A stretch of DNA of 64,000 nt from Mycolicibacterium arenosum (lineage in GTDB: Bacteria; Actinomycetota; Actinomycetes; Mycobacteriales; Mycobacteriaceae), in NCBI RefSeq assembly GCF_024320865.1, contig NZ_JANDBD010000007.1, positions 186,001 through 250,000 of the forward strand, in the 5' to 3' direction. Below, piece by piece: positions 35,335 through 44,161 of the stretch; positions within the stretch are counted from its first letter, which is position 1; each line of letters begins with the position of its first letter. The position numbers and the translations under genes were made by a program. The notes under the pieces were generated by a model, which saw only the letters and a program-made list of their open reading frames with translations, was not told where the DNA came from and did not search any database.

Positions 35335-36597
35335 TCAGACCCAGCGGCTGAGCTGCGGGGCCGCCTCGCCCGGATGCTTCGCCTGGAAACCGTCGCCGAT
35401 CGCCTGCAGCTTCCAGTCGGATCCGGCGCGGAAGAACTTGGCCATCACCATCGCGGTGGTCTTCATCTTCGGGCCGGTCAACGTGTAGCGGGCCAGCTCG
35501 GAGTTGGTGGTGGCGTCGACCAGCCGGCAGAAGGCGTTGCTCAGCATGTCGAACGTGTGGCCGCTGTACGAGGTGACGATGAACATCACCTGCGTGACGT
35601 GTGCCGGGATCCGATTCAGGTCGACGACGATGACCTCGTCGTCACCCTCGCCCTCACCGGTGAGGTTGTCCCCCATGTGGCGCACCGAGCCGTCCTTCGA
35701 CACCAGCTGCCCGTAGTAGGCGACGTCGACGACCTGGTGGTCGGCGAACAGGATCGCCGACGCGTCCAGGTCGATGTCGGGCGTGCGGTTGCCGAACATG
35801 CCGCCCTTCTTGATCGGATCCCAGCCGAGGCCCATCCGCACGGACGTCAGCGCGACGCCGCCGTCCTTCTTGAGCGATACCTGCTGCCCTTTGGCGAGGC
35901 TGACGGTCCGACCCTTCACCAGGCTGACCTCGCCGGGCTGTGAGGGCGGCGGTGGTGGAGGTGGAGGAGGCGGTGGCGGCGCGGCAGGCGTCGGTGGCGG
36001 GGGCGGCGGTGGGGGTGGTGGCGGCGGAGGAGGCGTGGCGGGTGGCGGGTACGCCGACGGCGGCGTGACCGGCGGCGGTGGCGGCGCGGGAGCGTCGTCG
36101 ACCGACACCCCGTGGTCCTTCACCAGATCCGCGAACCCACCCGCGTACCCCTGCCCGACGGCGCGGACTTTCCACGCGTCGGCCCGGCGGTACAGCTCGA
36201 GCGCGATCACCACGGATTCCGAGGACAGGCCGTCGATGCGGTACTCGTAGAGCGGTCGTCCCGTGCCGTCGGCGATGCTGGCCACCGGCGGAGCCGACGC
36301 GCCGAAGTTGCTGCTCGCGTTCTCGAGGGTGATGACGGCGCGCACCTTGGCGATGTCGGCGGGCACGGCGCTCAGCGACACCGCGACGCTGGCGGGCTGG
36401 CCGCCGGCACCCGGTTGCAGGCGAACCCCCGGCCCGGTCGGCTGGTTGAAGAAGACGAAGTCCGCGTCGGACCGCACCTTCCCGGTGTCGGTCACCAGCA
36501 GCGCCGACAAATCCGCCGGTGCCGACAGCTGGACCGAGATGACCACGTCCGCCGACGTGAGCGCCGCGTTCTGACCCTTGGCCAGTTGATCGGTCAA
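35335..36597 (-). CDS. Double TerD-domain protein with polyproline linker
   Basis: A 420-residue protein with two TerD domains. The first (about 1-165) is degenerate; the second (about 225-415) is canonical, with DIDLDASA and DNLTGEGEGDDEV calcium sites. Between them lies a Pro-rich linker of about 60 residues with several runs of eight or more prolines, suited to binding SH3/WW-like or profilin-like partners or to acting as a stiff spacer. The start is TTG 36597, supported by GAAGGGG eight bases upstream; no later start keeps the first domain. Twelve bases separate it from the following TerD-fusion gene. Confidence 0.85.
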   Translation of the reverse strand: MTDQLAKGQNAALTSADVVISVQLSAPADLSALLVTDTGKVRSDADFVFFNQPTGPGVRLQPGAGGQPASVAVSLSAVPADIAKVRAVITLENASSNFGASAPPVASIADGTGRPLYEYRIDGLSSESVVIALELYRRADAWKVRAVGQGYAGGFADLVKDHGVSVDDAPAPPPPPVTPPSAYPPPATPPPPPPPPPPPPPPTPAAPPPPPPPPPPPPSQPGEVSLVKGRTVSLAKGQQVSLKKDGGVALTSVRMGLGWDPIKKGGMFGNRTPDIDLDASAILFADHQVVDVAYYGQLVSKDGSVRHMGDNLTGEGEGDDEVIVVDLNRIPAHVTQVMFIVTSYSGHTFDMLSNAFCRLVDATTNSELARYTLTGPKMKTTAMVMAKFFRAGSDWKLQAIGDGFQAKHPGEAAPQLSRWV

Positions 36598-36633
36598 CGG
36601 AAAACCCCTTCTCGACGTGTCTGTGGCCCAACC

Positions 36634-37482
36634 TTATTGCAGTGCTCGTTGCTCGCGGGCCGGCTTCTCCGCGACCGAGTGCGCGAACCAGTCCAAGATC
36701 GCCTTCGCGGCGGCCGCTCCCGCCGTGTCCGTCACGGTCAGCGTCGGGATGGTCCAGCCCTGGGCGTGCAGCTCGCCGTGCGACGGCCGCATGGCGGCGT
36801 CGGCGGATTCGAGGAGTTCGGCGTCGAGCGCACCGTCGCCGGCGGCCAGCAGCGGTGCCGACGCGTCGAGCGCGCCGGCGTCGACGAGCCGGCGCCGCAC
36901 CTCGGCCACCGCGTGCGACTTGCACAGCGAGATCGGCACGGAGTAGATCTTGCGGCCCTGACGCGACACGATCCAGCCCCGCGGCGCGCACCACTCCCGC
37001 CACGCCTCGAGGAAGTCCGCGGGCAACAGCTCCTCGTCGACGACCAGATAGCAGAACAGGTCCTCGGCGATGCGGAAGTTCCTCACCCACGCGTCGCTCA
37101 CCCGTGCCCGCAGCGCGGCGACGACGTCCGTCAGCGGCGTGCTGGTGTCGTTGATCCGCTGGAACACCGCCGCGGTCCACGCCCGATCGGCCACCCCGTC
37201 GCAGAGGATGGTTCCGCCGTTGCTCGTCACGGCGTACCGAAACGGCGCCCCCGGCAGCGTGATCCTGGTGAACTGCTCGACGGTGCGGGTGGTCGCGGGG
37301 ATGACGTGATGCGTGGCGGCGAGCGCGGTCAGCCGCTCGACCGCACCGGGCGTCATGAACGAGATGGGCTCGCCCCGGTAGATCTCCACGCACACCGCGG
37401 TCGCGGGGTCGGTGACGAACCGCCGCGAGTAGATCAGCGTGCGATCCAGGTCGCTGGCAAGCAGCGCGGTCGTCGCTCTCAT
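36634..37482 (-). CDS. HAD-superfamily hydrolase of the Ter biosynthetic module
   Basis: A 282-residue HAD protein. The nucleophile/acid pair Asp11 and Asp13 lie in LASDLDRTLIYS, the Thr/Ser of motif II in YAVTSNGGT, the motif III Lys around GRKIYSVPISLCKSHAV, and the metal Asp residues in LLAAGDGALDAELL. It would dephosphorylate a small metabolite, in this context probably the phosphoribosylated intermediate made by the two neighbouring PRTases. ATG overlaps the upstream stop (ATGA). Confidence 0.85.
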   Translation of the reverse strand: MRATTALLASDLDRTLIYSRRFVTDPATAVCVEIYRGEPISFMTPGAVERLTALAATHHVIPATTRTVEQFTRITLPGAPFRYAVTSNGGTILCDGVADRAWTAAVFQRINDTSTPLTDVVAALRARVSDAWVRNFRIAEDLFCYLVVDEELLPADFLEAWREWCAPRGWIVSRQGRKIYSVPISLCKSHAVAEVRRRLVDAGALDASAPLLAAGDGALDAELLESADAAMRPSHGELHAQGWTIPTLTVTDTAGAAAAKAILDWFAHSVAEKPAREQRALQ

Positions 37483-38588
37483 TCCGTCACGTCCTTGATG
37501 AGCCCGACGCACGCGTACGCCAGCGACGGGTCCTCGACCACCTGCACGCCACGGGACTCGGCGAGCATCCGGATGTGCCGATGATCGTCGGAGTCCATGT
37601 CGCGCAACACGATCAACCACGGTACCCGGCGCAACAGCACCCGCGTCGTCTCGCCGATGCCCGGCTTGACGAAGTTCGCGGTGCCGATCCCGTACTCCTG
37701 CCGGATCCGCTCGACGGTCTCCCACCCGGCCCAGGTCGGCGTCCGGTCCGCCGCCGCCAACGCCGCCAGTTCGGTCTGCACCGCGTCGGCGACGGCGTCG
37801 AACTGCTGGGTGACGGCGTCCAGGAAGGTCGCGGACTGGTCGTCGTCGGCCAGCTCCCGGTAGAACTTCGCGCCGTGGAACTGACCGGGGGCGATGAGAC
37901 GGGCGTTCAGCACGGTGCGCGACACCAGTCCCGACACCGTCGAGTTGAGGCAGGCGGAGGCGATCAGGAAGTCGTCGCGGGTGCCGAAGGTGCGGACACA
38001 CGATCCGGGGTCGGCCAGCACGGCAAGGTCCGGGTTGAAGCGGACGCCCGACGCCTTCTCGTACTCGACGAGGGCCTCGCTCAACTCCTTGGTGATGGCG
38101 CCCTTTCCGGTCCAGCCGTCCACGAAGACCACCTGCGCGGGATCGTGGTGCGCGGCCAGGTAGTCCAGCGCGGCGAAGTCGATGCCCCTGTCGCGCACGA
38201 TGGACACCGCGTAGTGCGGCAGTGTCAGACCGTGACGGTGCATCGCCCACCGGCGCATCAGGATGCCGATCGGCGTGCCGGCACGGGCCAGTGACACCAG
38301 CACGACGTCGCTACCCCGTTCGGCGAGAACGAGTTCCGTGACCACACCGACGGCCGTCGCCAACCGGGCCGACGTCTGCGCGAGCACCTCCGCGAACAGC
38401 GCCCGATAGGTGGCGTCCGGCTGGTACTCGATGGGCAGCGACTCCGCGTAATGCGCCCGCCCGTGCTGGATCGCCCGCTCACGTTCCTCGGTCGGCGCCT
38501 CCAACGGCACATCCGACAGGTCGGTGAGCAACCACCGCACCTCGTCGGGGGCGTACGAGCCGAAGTCCGGACCGACAAGTGGAGTCAT
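37479..38588 (-). CDS. PRTase/StiP-family protein of the Ter module
   Basis: A 369-residue protein. The phosphoribosyltransferase-like core shows VVLVSLARAGTPIGILMRRW and the predicted PRPP loop VVFVDGWTGKGAITKEL; the C-terminal quarter (GIGETTRVLLRRVPWLIVLRD) resembles the Pelota-type RNA-binding fold attached to this family. Databases often label it cysteine protease StiP, but the PRTase reading fits the operon better. It is predicted to act with the TRSP-domain PRTase on a nucleoside-like metabolite. Overlaps genes on both sides by four bases. Confidence 0.82.
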   Translation of the reverse strand: MTPLVGPDFGSYAPDEVRWLLTDLSDVPLEAPTEERERAIQHGRAHYAESLPIEYQPDATYRALFAEVLAQTSARLATAVGVVTELVLAERGSDVVLVSLARAGTPIGILMRRWAMHRHGLTLPHYAVSIVRDRGIDFAALDYLAAHHDPAQVVFVDGWTGKGAITKELSEALVEYEKASGVRFNPDLAVLADPGSCVRTFGTRDDFLIASACLNSTVSGLVSRTVLNARLIAPGQFHGAKFYRELADDDQSATFLDAVTQQFDAVADAVQTELAALAAADRTPTWAGWETVERIRQEYGIGTANFVKPGIGETTRVLLRRVPWLIVLRDMDSDDHRHIRMLAESRGVQVVEDPSLAYACVGLIKDVTE

Positions 38589-39829
38589 CGTGACCGCGCC
38601 AGCGCGTCGGCATCCGGGCCGCCGACCACGACGACCAGGACGTCGTAGCCCGCCGCGGTCAGCGCGTCGACGATTCCGCCGTCGGCCTCGACCCGGTCGG
38701 TGGCCGCCACCGCGTCCACGACGAGCACCGCCTGCGCGCCGGGCCAGCCGTTGTACATGTAGCGCGACCCGTCCTCACCGCGCTCGCAGGGGTGGAACGT
38801 GAAGCCGGTGCGCAGCGGGTAGCCGGGGGCGTCGTGGACGTACGCCGGCGAACGGGTGCTGGTCTGGAACCGCGTGTCGAACCCGCGTCCGGTGAGCGAA
38901 TCGGCAAGCCGCAGCGGCAGATACATCAGCTCCTCGTGGCCGATCACCAGGACGGGTTGACCCGGCGTCAGCGCGTCGCCGACTCGGACGGCGAGCTCGT
39001 CGACGGCCGCGTCGAACGGCGCGCGATCGGTGCGCAGGAAGCCGTGCCTGCCGCCCTCGGGCACGGTGGCCGGCCAGTCCGCCGCGATCCGGCGGTGGCG
39101 CCCGCGCCGTGCGCCGGTGGGATTGAGCGCCGGCGCCGCGAGCTCGTTGACCGCCGCGGTCATGCCCTCGGGGAGCACGACGCGGCCGGTGCCGAGGCTG
39201 ACGAAGTCGATGGGCACCCCGAGTTCGGCGGCCGCATCGCGAACCCGGTCGCGATGGGCGTCGGTGCGCAGGTCGACCAGCGAGGACACCACGTAGTGCG
39301 GTCGCGGGAGCACGTCGTGCAGCGCCGCGATGGCCGCGAGTGCCGTAGTGCCGGTGGAGATCTCGTCGTCGACGATGACGAGGGGGCGAGCACCGTCGAA
39401 GACGTCGGCGCCCGACGGCTGCACCGTGTGGTCGGTCGCGTGGGAGTGCCCCTCCTGGAACGCCGCGTACACGCGGTCGGGGGTGGCGTCGCGGCGGGTC
39501 GTGTGTATGTACGTGGCGGCGTCGAGACCGTCGGCGACGCAGTGCCCCAGGCTCGTCGCGGTCTCCGCCATGCCGAGCACGTCGACGTCGGCGGCCGTGT
39601 CGGACAGCACCTCTCGCGTGCAGGCGGCCAACCGGTGTCCGGCGTCGACCACGGCTGCGGGTGGGACGGCGATGTGCTTGCCGAGCACGGTCGACACCAG
39701 CAGATGCGCTCGCCGCGGGTTCCGTCGCAGCCCCGGCAGCACCAGGTCGGTGGCCGGTTCCGAACCTCCGACGTCGATGATCTCGAAGCCGAAAACCTGG
39801 GTGGCCCAGGCATTCCGGACGGCGGTCAC
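38585..39829 (-). CDS. Phosphoribosyltransferase with C-terminal TRSP domain
   Basis: A 414-residue cytosolic protein. Residues 1-240 form a type I PRTase: the PRPP-binding loop is PLVIVDDEISTGTTALAA, preceded by LGMAETATSLGHCVADGL. Residues 270-410 form the TRSP domain, named for the motif seen here as TSTRSPAYVHDAPG. The GTG start overlaps the CitE-like gene stop. Together with the StiP-type PRTase, the lyase and the HAD phosphatase, it is predicted to assemble a ribosylated small molecule; the base moiety is unknown. Confidence 0.85.
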   Translation of the reverse strand: MTAVRNAWATQVFGFEIIDVGGSEPATDLVLPGLRRNPRRAHLLVSTVLGKHIAVPPAAVVDAGHRLAACTREVLSDTAADVDVLGMAETATSLGHCVADGLDAATYIHTTRRDATPDRVYAAFQEGHSHATDHTVQPSGADVFDGARPLVIVDDEISTGTTALAAIAALHDVLPRPHYVVSSLVDLRTDAHRDRVRDAAAELGVPIDFVSLGTGRVVLPEGMTAAVNELAAPALNPTGARRGRHRRIAADWPATVPEGGRHGFLRTDRAPFDAAVDELAVRVGDALTPGQPVLVIGHEELMYLPLRLADSLTGRGFDTRFQTSTRSPAYVHDAPGYPLRTGFTFHPCERGEDGSRYMYNGWPGAQAVLVVDAVAATDRVEADGGIVDALTAAGYDVLVVVVGGPDADALARSR

Positions 39830-41022
39830 CGGGCCGCCAACGCCGTGAGGAGGTCGACGAAGGTGACGCCCTCCGCGGCGACGCCGAAGACCCGTGCGCG
39901 CCGGACGACGTTCTCCGCCCACACCCGGTGCGGGCGGGCCTCGTTCATCTTGTTGCGGAACTCCGAGGCGCGGACCCCGCCCGCCGTCTCCGCCAGCACG
40001 TCGGTGGCGTCGCGGTACTCCTCGAGGGTGACGACGGCCAGCGCGTGCACGGCGGCGATGTGCGTGGGGTGGATGACGGTCTTGCCGGACAGCCCGTTGG
40101 CCCGGTCGAGGATGAGCTCCCGCAGCAGGCCGTCGAGGTCGCGGCTGACCAGGTGCTCGCGGAAGCGCACGGCGTCCTGCTCCTCGAACGGCGTTGTGCG
40201 CAGCTGTGATCGGAACAGCCGCTCGTGATCGGCGAAGTACTCCCACACCGGACCGGTGATGACGTGACCGCTGCCGTCGGCACGTCCGAGGTAGTTGACG
40301 ATGTCGCCGATGGCACTGGCGACCACGCCGACGTCGTAGATGGTCAGGTCGCGGTCGCGCCGGATTCCGTACGTGCCGCACAGGTCGGTGGCGCCGACGC
40401 GCACGGCCAGCACGATGCTGCGGTAGCGGTCCAGAAGCTGTTGCAGCGCAGTGAGTTCGACGTCGCGTCCCGGCCGGTGGATCACCTCGCCCGTTTCGAG
40501 AACCGGCATGCAGTACAGCCGCCGGCCCAGGCGGTCACCCGCCTCGGCGACGGCGCGCAGGTAGGTCTCGCCGACGCGTGCGGTGAACTTGGGGAAGACG
40601 AAGCCGGACAGGGCTTCCGCACCGGACGTCAGGCCCTCGCAGATGCGGCCGAGGCAGTCCAGTGTCCGCACGCGTACGAACAGCTGGCTCTCCCGAGCGG
40701 CGCCCGTGCGTGCCAGGGTGTCGAGGGCGTCGACCGCGTTCTCCAGCGCGGCGCTCGCGGCGTGATCGCCGATGGCGTCCTCGAGGTCGAGCACGATCGC
40801 GCAGACGCCCTCCGAGATACGCCGCGCAACGGCGGCGGCCAGGTCGACGCGATCGGCGGGCACGTACAGCGTCGCGCCCAGCGACAGCGCGAGCAGCCGC
40901 GGATCGGAGTGCTCGGTCAACTGTTCGGGCTCGAGGTGGAAGAGCCGATCCACCTCGTCCGGCGCGAGATGCCGGAAGTGTTTGATCGACTTCGTGCTGG
41001 TCTGCGGCGTTGCAGCAGTCAT
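39826..41022 (-). CDS. HpcH/HpaI aldolase (CitE-like lyase) of the Ter module
   Basis: A 398-residue TIM-barrel C-C lyase. Metal and substrate residues are recognisable: the Glu-Asp of AIVLDLEDAIGDHA, the Arg of LFVRVRTLD, FVFPKFT and the Glu of MPVLETGEV; the C-terminal GLSGKTVIHPTHIAAVHAL is the usual CitE ending. It is longer than plain CitE because of an N-terminal extension of about 45 residues. It likely forms or cleaves a C-C bond with an acyl or keto-acid unit in the Ter metabolite pathway. Four-base overlaps on both sides. Confidence 0.85.
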   Translation of the reverse strand: MTAATPQTSTKSIKHFRHLAPDEVDRLFHLEPEQLTEHSDPRLLALSLGATLYVPADRVDLAAAVARRISEGVCAIVLDLEDAIGDHAASAALENAVDALDTLARTGAARESQLFVRVRTLDCLGRICEGLTSGAEALSGFVFPKFTARVGETYLRAVAEAGDRLGRRLYCMPVLETGEVIHRPGRDVELTALQQLLDRYRSIVLAVRVGATDLCGTYGIRRDRDLTIYDVGVVASAIGDIVNYLGRADGSGHVITGPVWEYFADHERLFRSQLRTTPFEEQDAVRFREHLVSRDLDGLLRELILDRANGLSGKTVIHPTHIAAVHALAVVTLEEYRDATDVLAETAGGVRASEFRNKMNEARPHRVWAENVVRRARVFGVAAEGVTFVDLLTALAAR

Positions 41023-42227
41023 CGAGCGGCCCCCTGTCGAATGCGACTGACTACGTTCGCGATGAACTCGGAGACCTCACCCAATGAGCGCTGATACGCC
41101 CAGTAGTCGGGGTGGGTGCCGCCGATGTCGTCGACGATACGATCGATCCTGGCCGCCTGAGCGTCAAGCACGCTGCCCCATTCCGGCACCACACCGCGGT
41201 CGACCGCCAACCGTTGAGCGTCGCGCAACCGGAATCGGACGTCGCGGGCCCGCTGCTCCGGCTCGGCGCGGATGGCCCGCAGTTCAGCCAACCGGTCGGC
41301 GACGTCGTCGACGTGCCGCTCGGCCGCCGCGAGCTCCGTGCGCGCCTGCTTGGCGAAGTCGAGTGCGTCCTCGGGGCGATGCGCGTCGCGCGCGGCGACT
41401 GCCTGCCGGTACAGCGCCTCGGCGCGTTCGATGTGGCCGCGACTCACCTTCTCGGTGTCGACCAGGTCGGCGGAGCTCTTGGCGTTGAACTCCCTCAGCA
41501 GCGACGAGATGAGCGGCGGTACGCCCGCGGCTCTGGTGCGTACCGCGTCGAGCCGGGTTCCGACCGACGCGACGGTGCGGCGAGCCTGTTCCCCGCGCTG
41601 CGGGGCCTCATCGAGCACCCGGAGCAGCGCGGCCGACGTGAGGCGCAGCTGCTCGACGGCCTTCCTCGTCGCCGCCAGGTCGGTTCGGTCACGCGCGTCC
41701 TGGAGACGCGCCGTCGCCGCATCCAGCTGGTCGCGTGCGTGCCGCACCGACGGGTAGTCCTGCAGCTGCGGCTCGGCGGCGGACTGCCTCTGACGCGCGT
41801 CGTGGGCGGACCGGATCGCCGCATCGACGTCCGACGTCAGCGCAAGCACTTTGTTCGTCGCCGAGTCCAGCACAGAGCGGTGGCGGTCGTAGAACGCGTC
41901 CAACCCGGCCCGAGCGCTCTCCAGCATGGCGGCCGCGTGCGCGATCTCCGCACCCGTGGCCGGGGGTCCGCCCTCCGGGTCCGACGACGACCGGCCGGCG
42001 ACACCGAGGTACACCGCGGACGCTTCGTAGCAGGCGTTCTGGACCGCGTCCCACTCCCGCTGCAGATCCGCCCTCGGCGAAAAGGCCGCCGCAGCGTCCA
42101 CCGCGGACTCGGCGATGCTCTGCCGCCGGTCCATGTCGAGGAACGTACTGGTGAGCTGGCTCAACGCGGCCGCGTCCTGTGCTTCGTCGGACGGGCGGCG
42201 AGACCACCTCAGCCACCTGCTGGCCAC
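41019..42227 (-). CDS. Coiled-coil protein heading the Ter operon
   Basis: A 402-residue, almost entirely helical, soluble protein rich in Ala, Arg, Asp and Glu with long heptad-like stretches (for example 155-215 and 255-315). No enzyme motif, signal peptide or membrane helix is visible. It opens the seven-gene operon (GTG start) and is coupled by ATGA to the CitE-like gene. I do not recognise a named family; a scaffold for the Ter enzymes or a link to TerD/TerC proteins is inference. It is divergent from a terD gene, 145 bases away. Confidence 0.7.
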   Translation of the reverse strand: MASRWLRWSRRPSDEAQDAAALSQLTSTFLDMDRRQSIAESAVDAAAAFSPRADLQREWDAVQNACYEASAVYLGVAGRSSSDPEGGPPATGAEIAHAAAMLESARAGLDAFYDRHRSVLDSATNKVLALTSDVDAAIRSAHDARQRQSAAEPQLQDYPSVRHARDQLDAATARLQDARDRTDLAATRKAVEQLRLTSAALLRVLDEAPQRGEQARRTVASVGTRLDAVRTRAAGVPPLISSLLREFNAKSSADLVDTEKVSRGHIERAEALYRQAVAARDAHRPEDALDFAKQARTELAAAERHVDDVADRLAELRAIRAEPEQRARDVRFRLRDAQRLAVDRGVVPEWGSVLDAQAARIDRIVDDIGGTHPDYWAYQRSLGEVSEFIANVVSRIRQGAAR

Positions 42228-42273
42228 TCGGCAATCCTAGCCGCGCGTCGTCGGCTGCCTCGCGAGAACTTTC

Positions 42274-42302
42274 CTCGACAACGCGGGCGAATCGACTACG
42301 GT
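42274..42302 (+). promoter_or_regulatory. Candidate promoter of the second terD gene
   Basis: CTCGAC, a 17-base spacer and TACGGT resemble a mycobacterial housekeeping promoter about 70 bases upstream of the terD start. The first terD gene (33232) also has CTACGGTGGA at a similar distance, matching CTACGGTTGA here, which suggests shared control. Confidence 0.4.
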
Positions 42303-42372
42303 TGATCAAGCCGGGGGATTCACAGCAAAGCCCCTCGGAATCAACTTCACGAGCTTCGGAAAGGGCGATCGA

Positions 42373-42948
42373 ATGGGTGTCAGTCTGAGCAAGGGTGGAA
42401 ACGTTTCGTTGACGAAGCAGGCCCCGAACCTCACCGCGGTTCTCGTCGGCCTGGGTTGGGACATCCGGACAACCACCGGCACCGACTTCGACCTCGACGC
42501 CAGCGCGCTGGCCACCGGCGAGACCAAGAAGGTGCTGTCCGACAGCCACTTCGTGTTCTTCAACAACCTGCGCTCGCCGGAGGGCTCGATCGAGCACACC
42601 GGTGACAACAAGACCGGCGAGGGCGAGGGCGACGACGAGGTCATCAAGGTCGACCTGGCCGGGACCCCGCCCACCATCACCAACATCTTCTTCCCGGTGT
42701 CGATCCACGAAGCCGACTCGCGCGGCCAGTCCTTCGGCCAGGTGCAGAACGCCTACATCCGGGTCGTCGACCAGGCCAACGGTTCCGAGCTGGCCCGCTA
42801 CGACCTGTCCGAGGACGCCTCCACCGAGACCGCGATGGTGTTCGGCGAGCTGTACCGGGCCGGCGACGAGTGGAAGTTCCGTGCCATCGGCCAGGGCTAC
42901 GCCTCGGGGCTCGCGGGCATCGCGCGCGATTACGGAGTGAACGTTTAG
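42373..42948 (+). CDS. terD: TerD family stress protein, second copy
   Basis: A 191-residue TerD protein very similar to that at 33232 along its whole length, with identical core motifs: DFDLDASAL, a DNKTGEGEGDDE calcium site and VQNAYIRVVD. The main differences are the loop residues around 30-40 and 75-80. A duplicated terD pair on either side of the biosynthetic operon implies distinct partners or timing. It is followed by a DUF475 TerC-like gene in the same direction. Confidence 0.93.
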   Translation: MGVSLSKGGNVSLTKQAPNLTAVLVGLGWDIRTTTGTDFDLDASALATGETKKVLSDSHFVFFNNLRSPEGSIEHTGDNKTGEGEGDDEVIKVDLAGTPPTITNIFFPVSIHEADSRGQSFGQVQNAYIRVVDQANGSELARYDLSEDASTETAMVFGELYRAGDEWKFRAIGQGYASGLAGIARDYGVNV

Positions 42949-42950
42949 TC

Positions 42951-42971
42951 TTACCCGGGTAATGCCCGGGC
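42951..42971. terminator. Hairpin between terD and the DUF475 gene
   Basis: CCCGGG occurs twice, five bases apart, forming a GC-rich stem directly after the terD stop; TTACCCGGGTAA is also a perfect 12-bp palindrome. It may be an attenuating terminator or an operator. Confidence 0.4.
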
Positions 42972-43017
42972 GATTTGCACACTTCGTCTGAACTCCGAGG
43001 GGAACGGTCCTACCAGC

Positions 43018-44142
43018 GTGGTCGTACGCATTTTCGGTATCTCAATCGTCGTCACCGTGATTTCGCTGGTAGTGGCGTACCTCTATGGAGGCGTCGAGGC
43101 GCTGATCCTCTGCGCGATCCTGGGCATCTTCGAGGTCTCGCTGTCCTTCGACAACGCCGTCATCAACGCGACGGTGTTGCGAAGGATGAGCGAGTTCTGG
43201 CAGAAGATGTTCCTGACGATCGGCATCCTGATCGCCGTCTTCGGCATGCGCTTGGTGTTCCCACTGGCGGTCGTGTGGATCACCGCCGGGCTGAACCCGG
43301 TCAAGGCGCTCGACGTCGCGCTCAACCCGCCGGCCGACGGCGGCGAGTTCTTCCCCGACGGCTCACCGAGTTACGAGACGGCGCTGACCGCCGCGCACCC
43401 GCAGATCGCCTCGTTCGGCGGCATGTTCCTGATGATGCTGTTCCTCAACTTCATCTTCTCGCAACGTGAGATCACCTGGCTGTCCTGGCTGGAGCGGCCC
43501 CTCGGCAGGGCGGGCAAGCTCGATCAGCTCGCCGTGGTCGTCGCCAGTATCTCGCTGATCGTGGCGGCCGAGTTCCTGACCGACGAGGCGAACCGCTCCA
43601 CCGTGCTGCTGGCGGGCCTGCTGGGCATCGTCACCTACATCGCGGTGGACGGTCTGGGGTCGATGTTCGAAGTCGACGAGGACGACATCGACGAGGCGGC
43701 GGCGTCCAGTGGCGGCGGCCCGTCACAGCTGGCGGTCGTCACCGGCAAGGCCGGGTTCTTCCTGTTCCTCTACCTCGAGGTGCTCGACGCGTCGTTCTCG
43801 TTCGACGGCGTCATCGGGGCGTTCGCGATCACGTCCGACCCGATCATCATCGCCCTGGGTCTCGGCTTCATCGGTGCGATGTTCGTCCGGTCGATCACGA
43901 TCTTCCTGGTACGCAAGGGAACTCTGGACGACTACGTGTACCTGGAGCACGGCGCGCACTGGGCCATCGGCGCGCTCGCGGTGATCCTGCTGGTCTCGCT
44001 CAAGTGGCACGTCAACGAGATCATCACCGGCCTGATCGGCGTCGTGCTGATCGCCGCCGCGTTCATCTCCAGCCTCGTGCGCAACAAGCGATTGGCACCA
44101 GAGGCCGACGCTGAAGTCGAGAAGTCAACTCCTGTCAGTTAG
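43018..44142 (+). CDS. DUF475 TerC-like membrane protein
   Basis: A 374-residue inner-membrane protein with about nine helices. The TerC-type acidic motifs are FEVSLSFDNAVINATVL in the first repeat and EVLDASFSFDGVIGAFAI in the second; a cytosolic acidic loop (EVDEDDIDEAAAS) separates them. This is the DUF475 branch, distinct from the terC gene at 31292. It probably moves a divalent metal ion or anchors TerD proteins. GTG start; the ribosome-binding site is weak, so coupling to the terD transcript is possible. Confidence 0.85.
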   Translation: MVVRIFGISIVVTVISLVVAYLYGGVEALILCAILGIFEVSLSFDNAVINATVLRRMSEFWQKMFLTIGILIAVFGMRLVFPLAVVWITAGLNPVKALDVALNPPADGGEFFPDGSPSYETALTAAHPQIASFGGMFLMMLFLNFIFSQREITWLSWLERPLGRAGKLDQLAVVVASISLIVAAEFLTDEANRSTVLLAGLLGIVTYIAVDGLGSMFEVDEDDIDEAAASSGGGPSQLAVVTGKAGFFLFLYLEVLDASFSFDGVIGAFAITSDPIIIALGLGFIGAMFVRSITIFLVRKGTLDDYVYLEHGAHWAIGALAVILLVSLKWHVNEIITGLIGVVLIAAAFISSLVRNKRLAPEADAEVEKSTPVS

Positions 44143-44161
44143 TTCGGAAGGCGGTTCACCC

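Noticed and set aside
35930..36090. Simple GC-rich repeat array
   Set aside because: The repeated CCG/CCA-type triplets encode the polyproline linker of the double-TerD protein, so they are coding rather than a separate repeat.
37479..38588. Cysteine protease (StiP label)
   Set aside because: The PRPP-loop-like motif and operon context favour a phosphoribosyltransferase; no Cys-His protease pair is evident.
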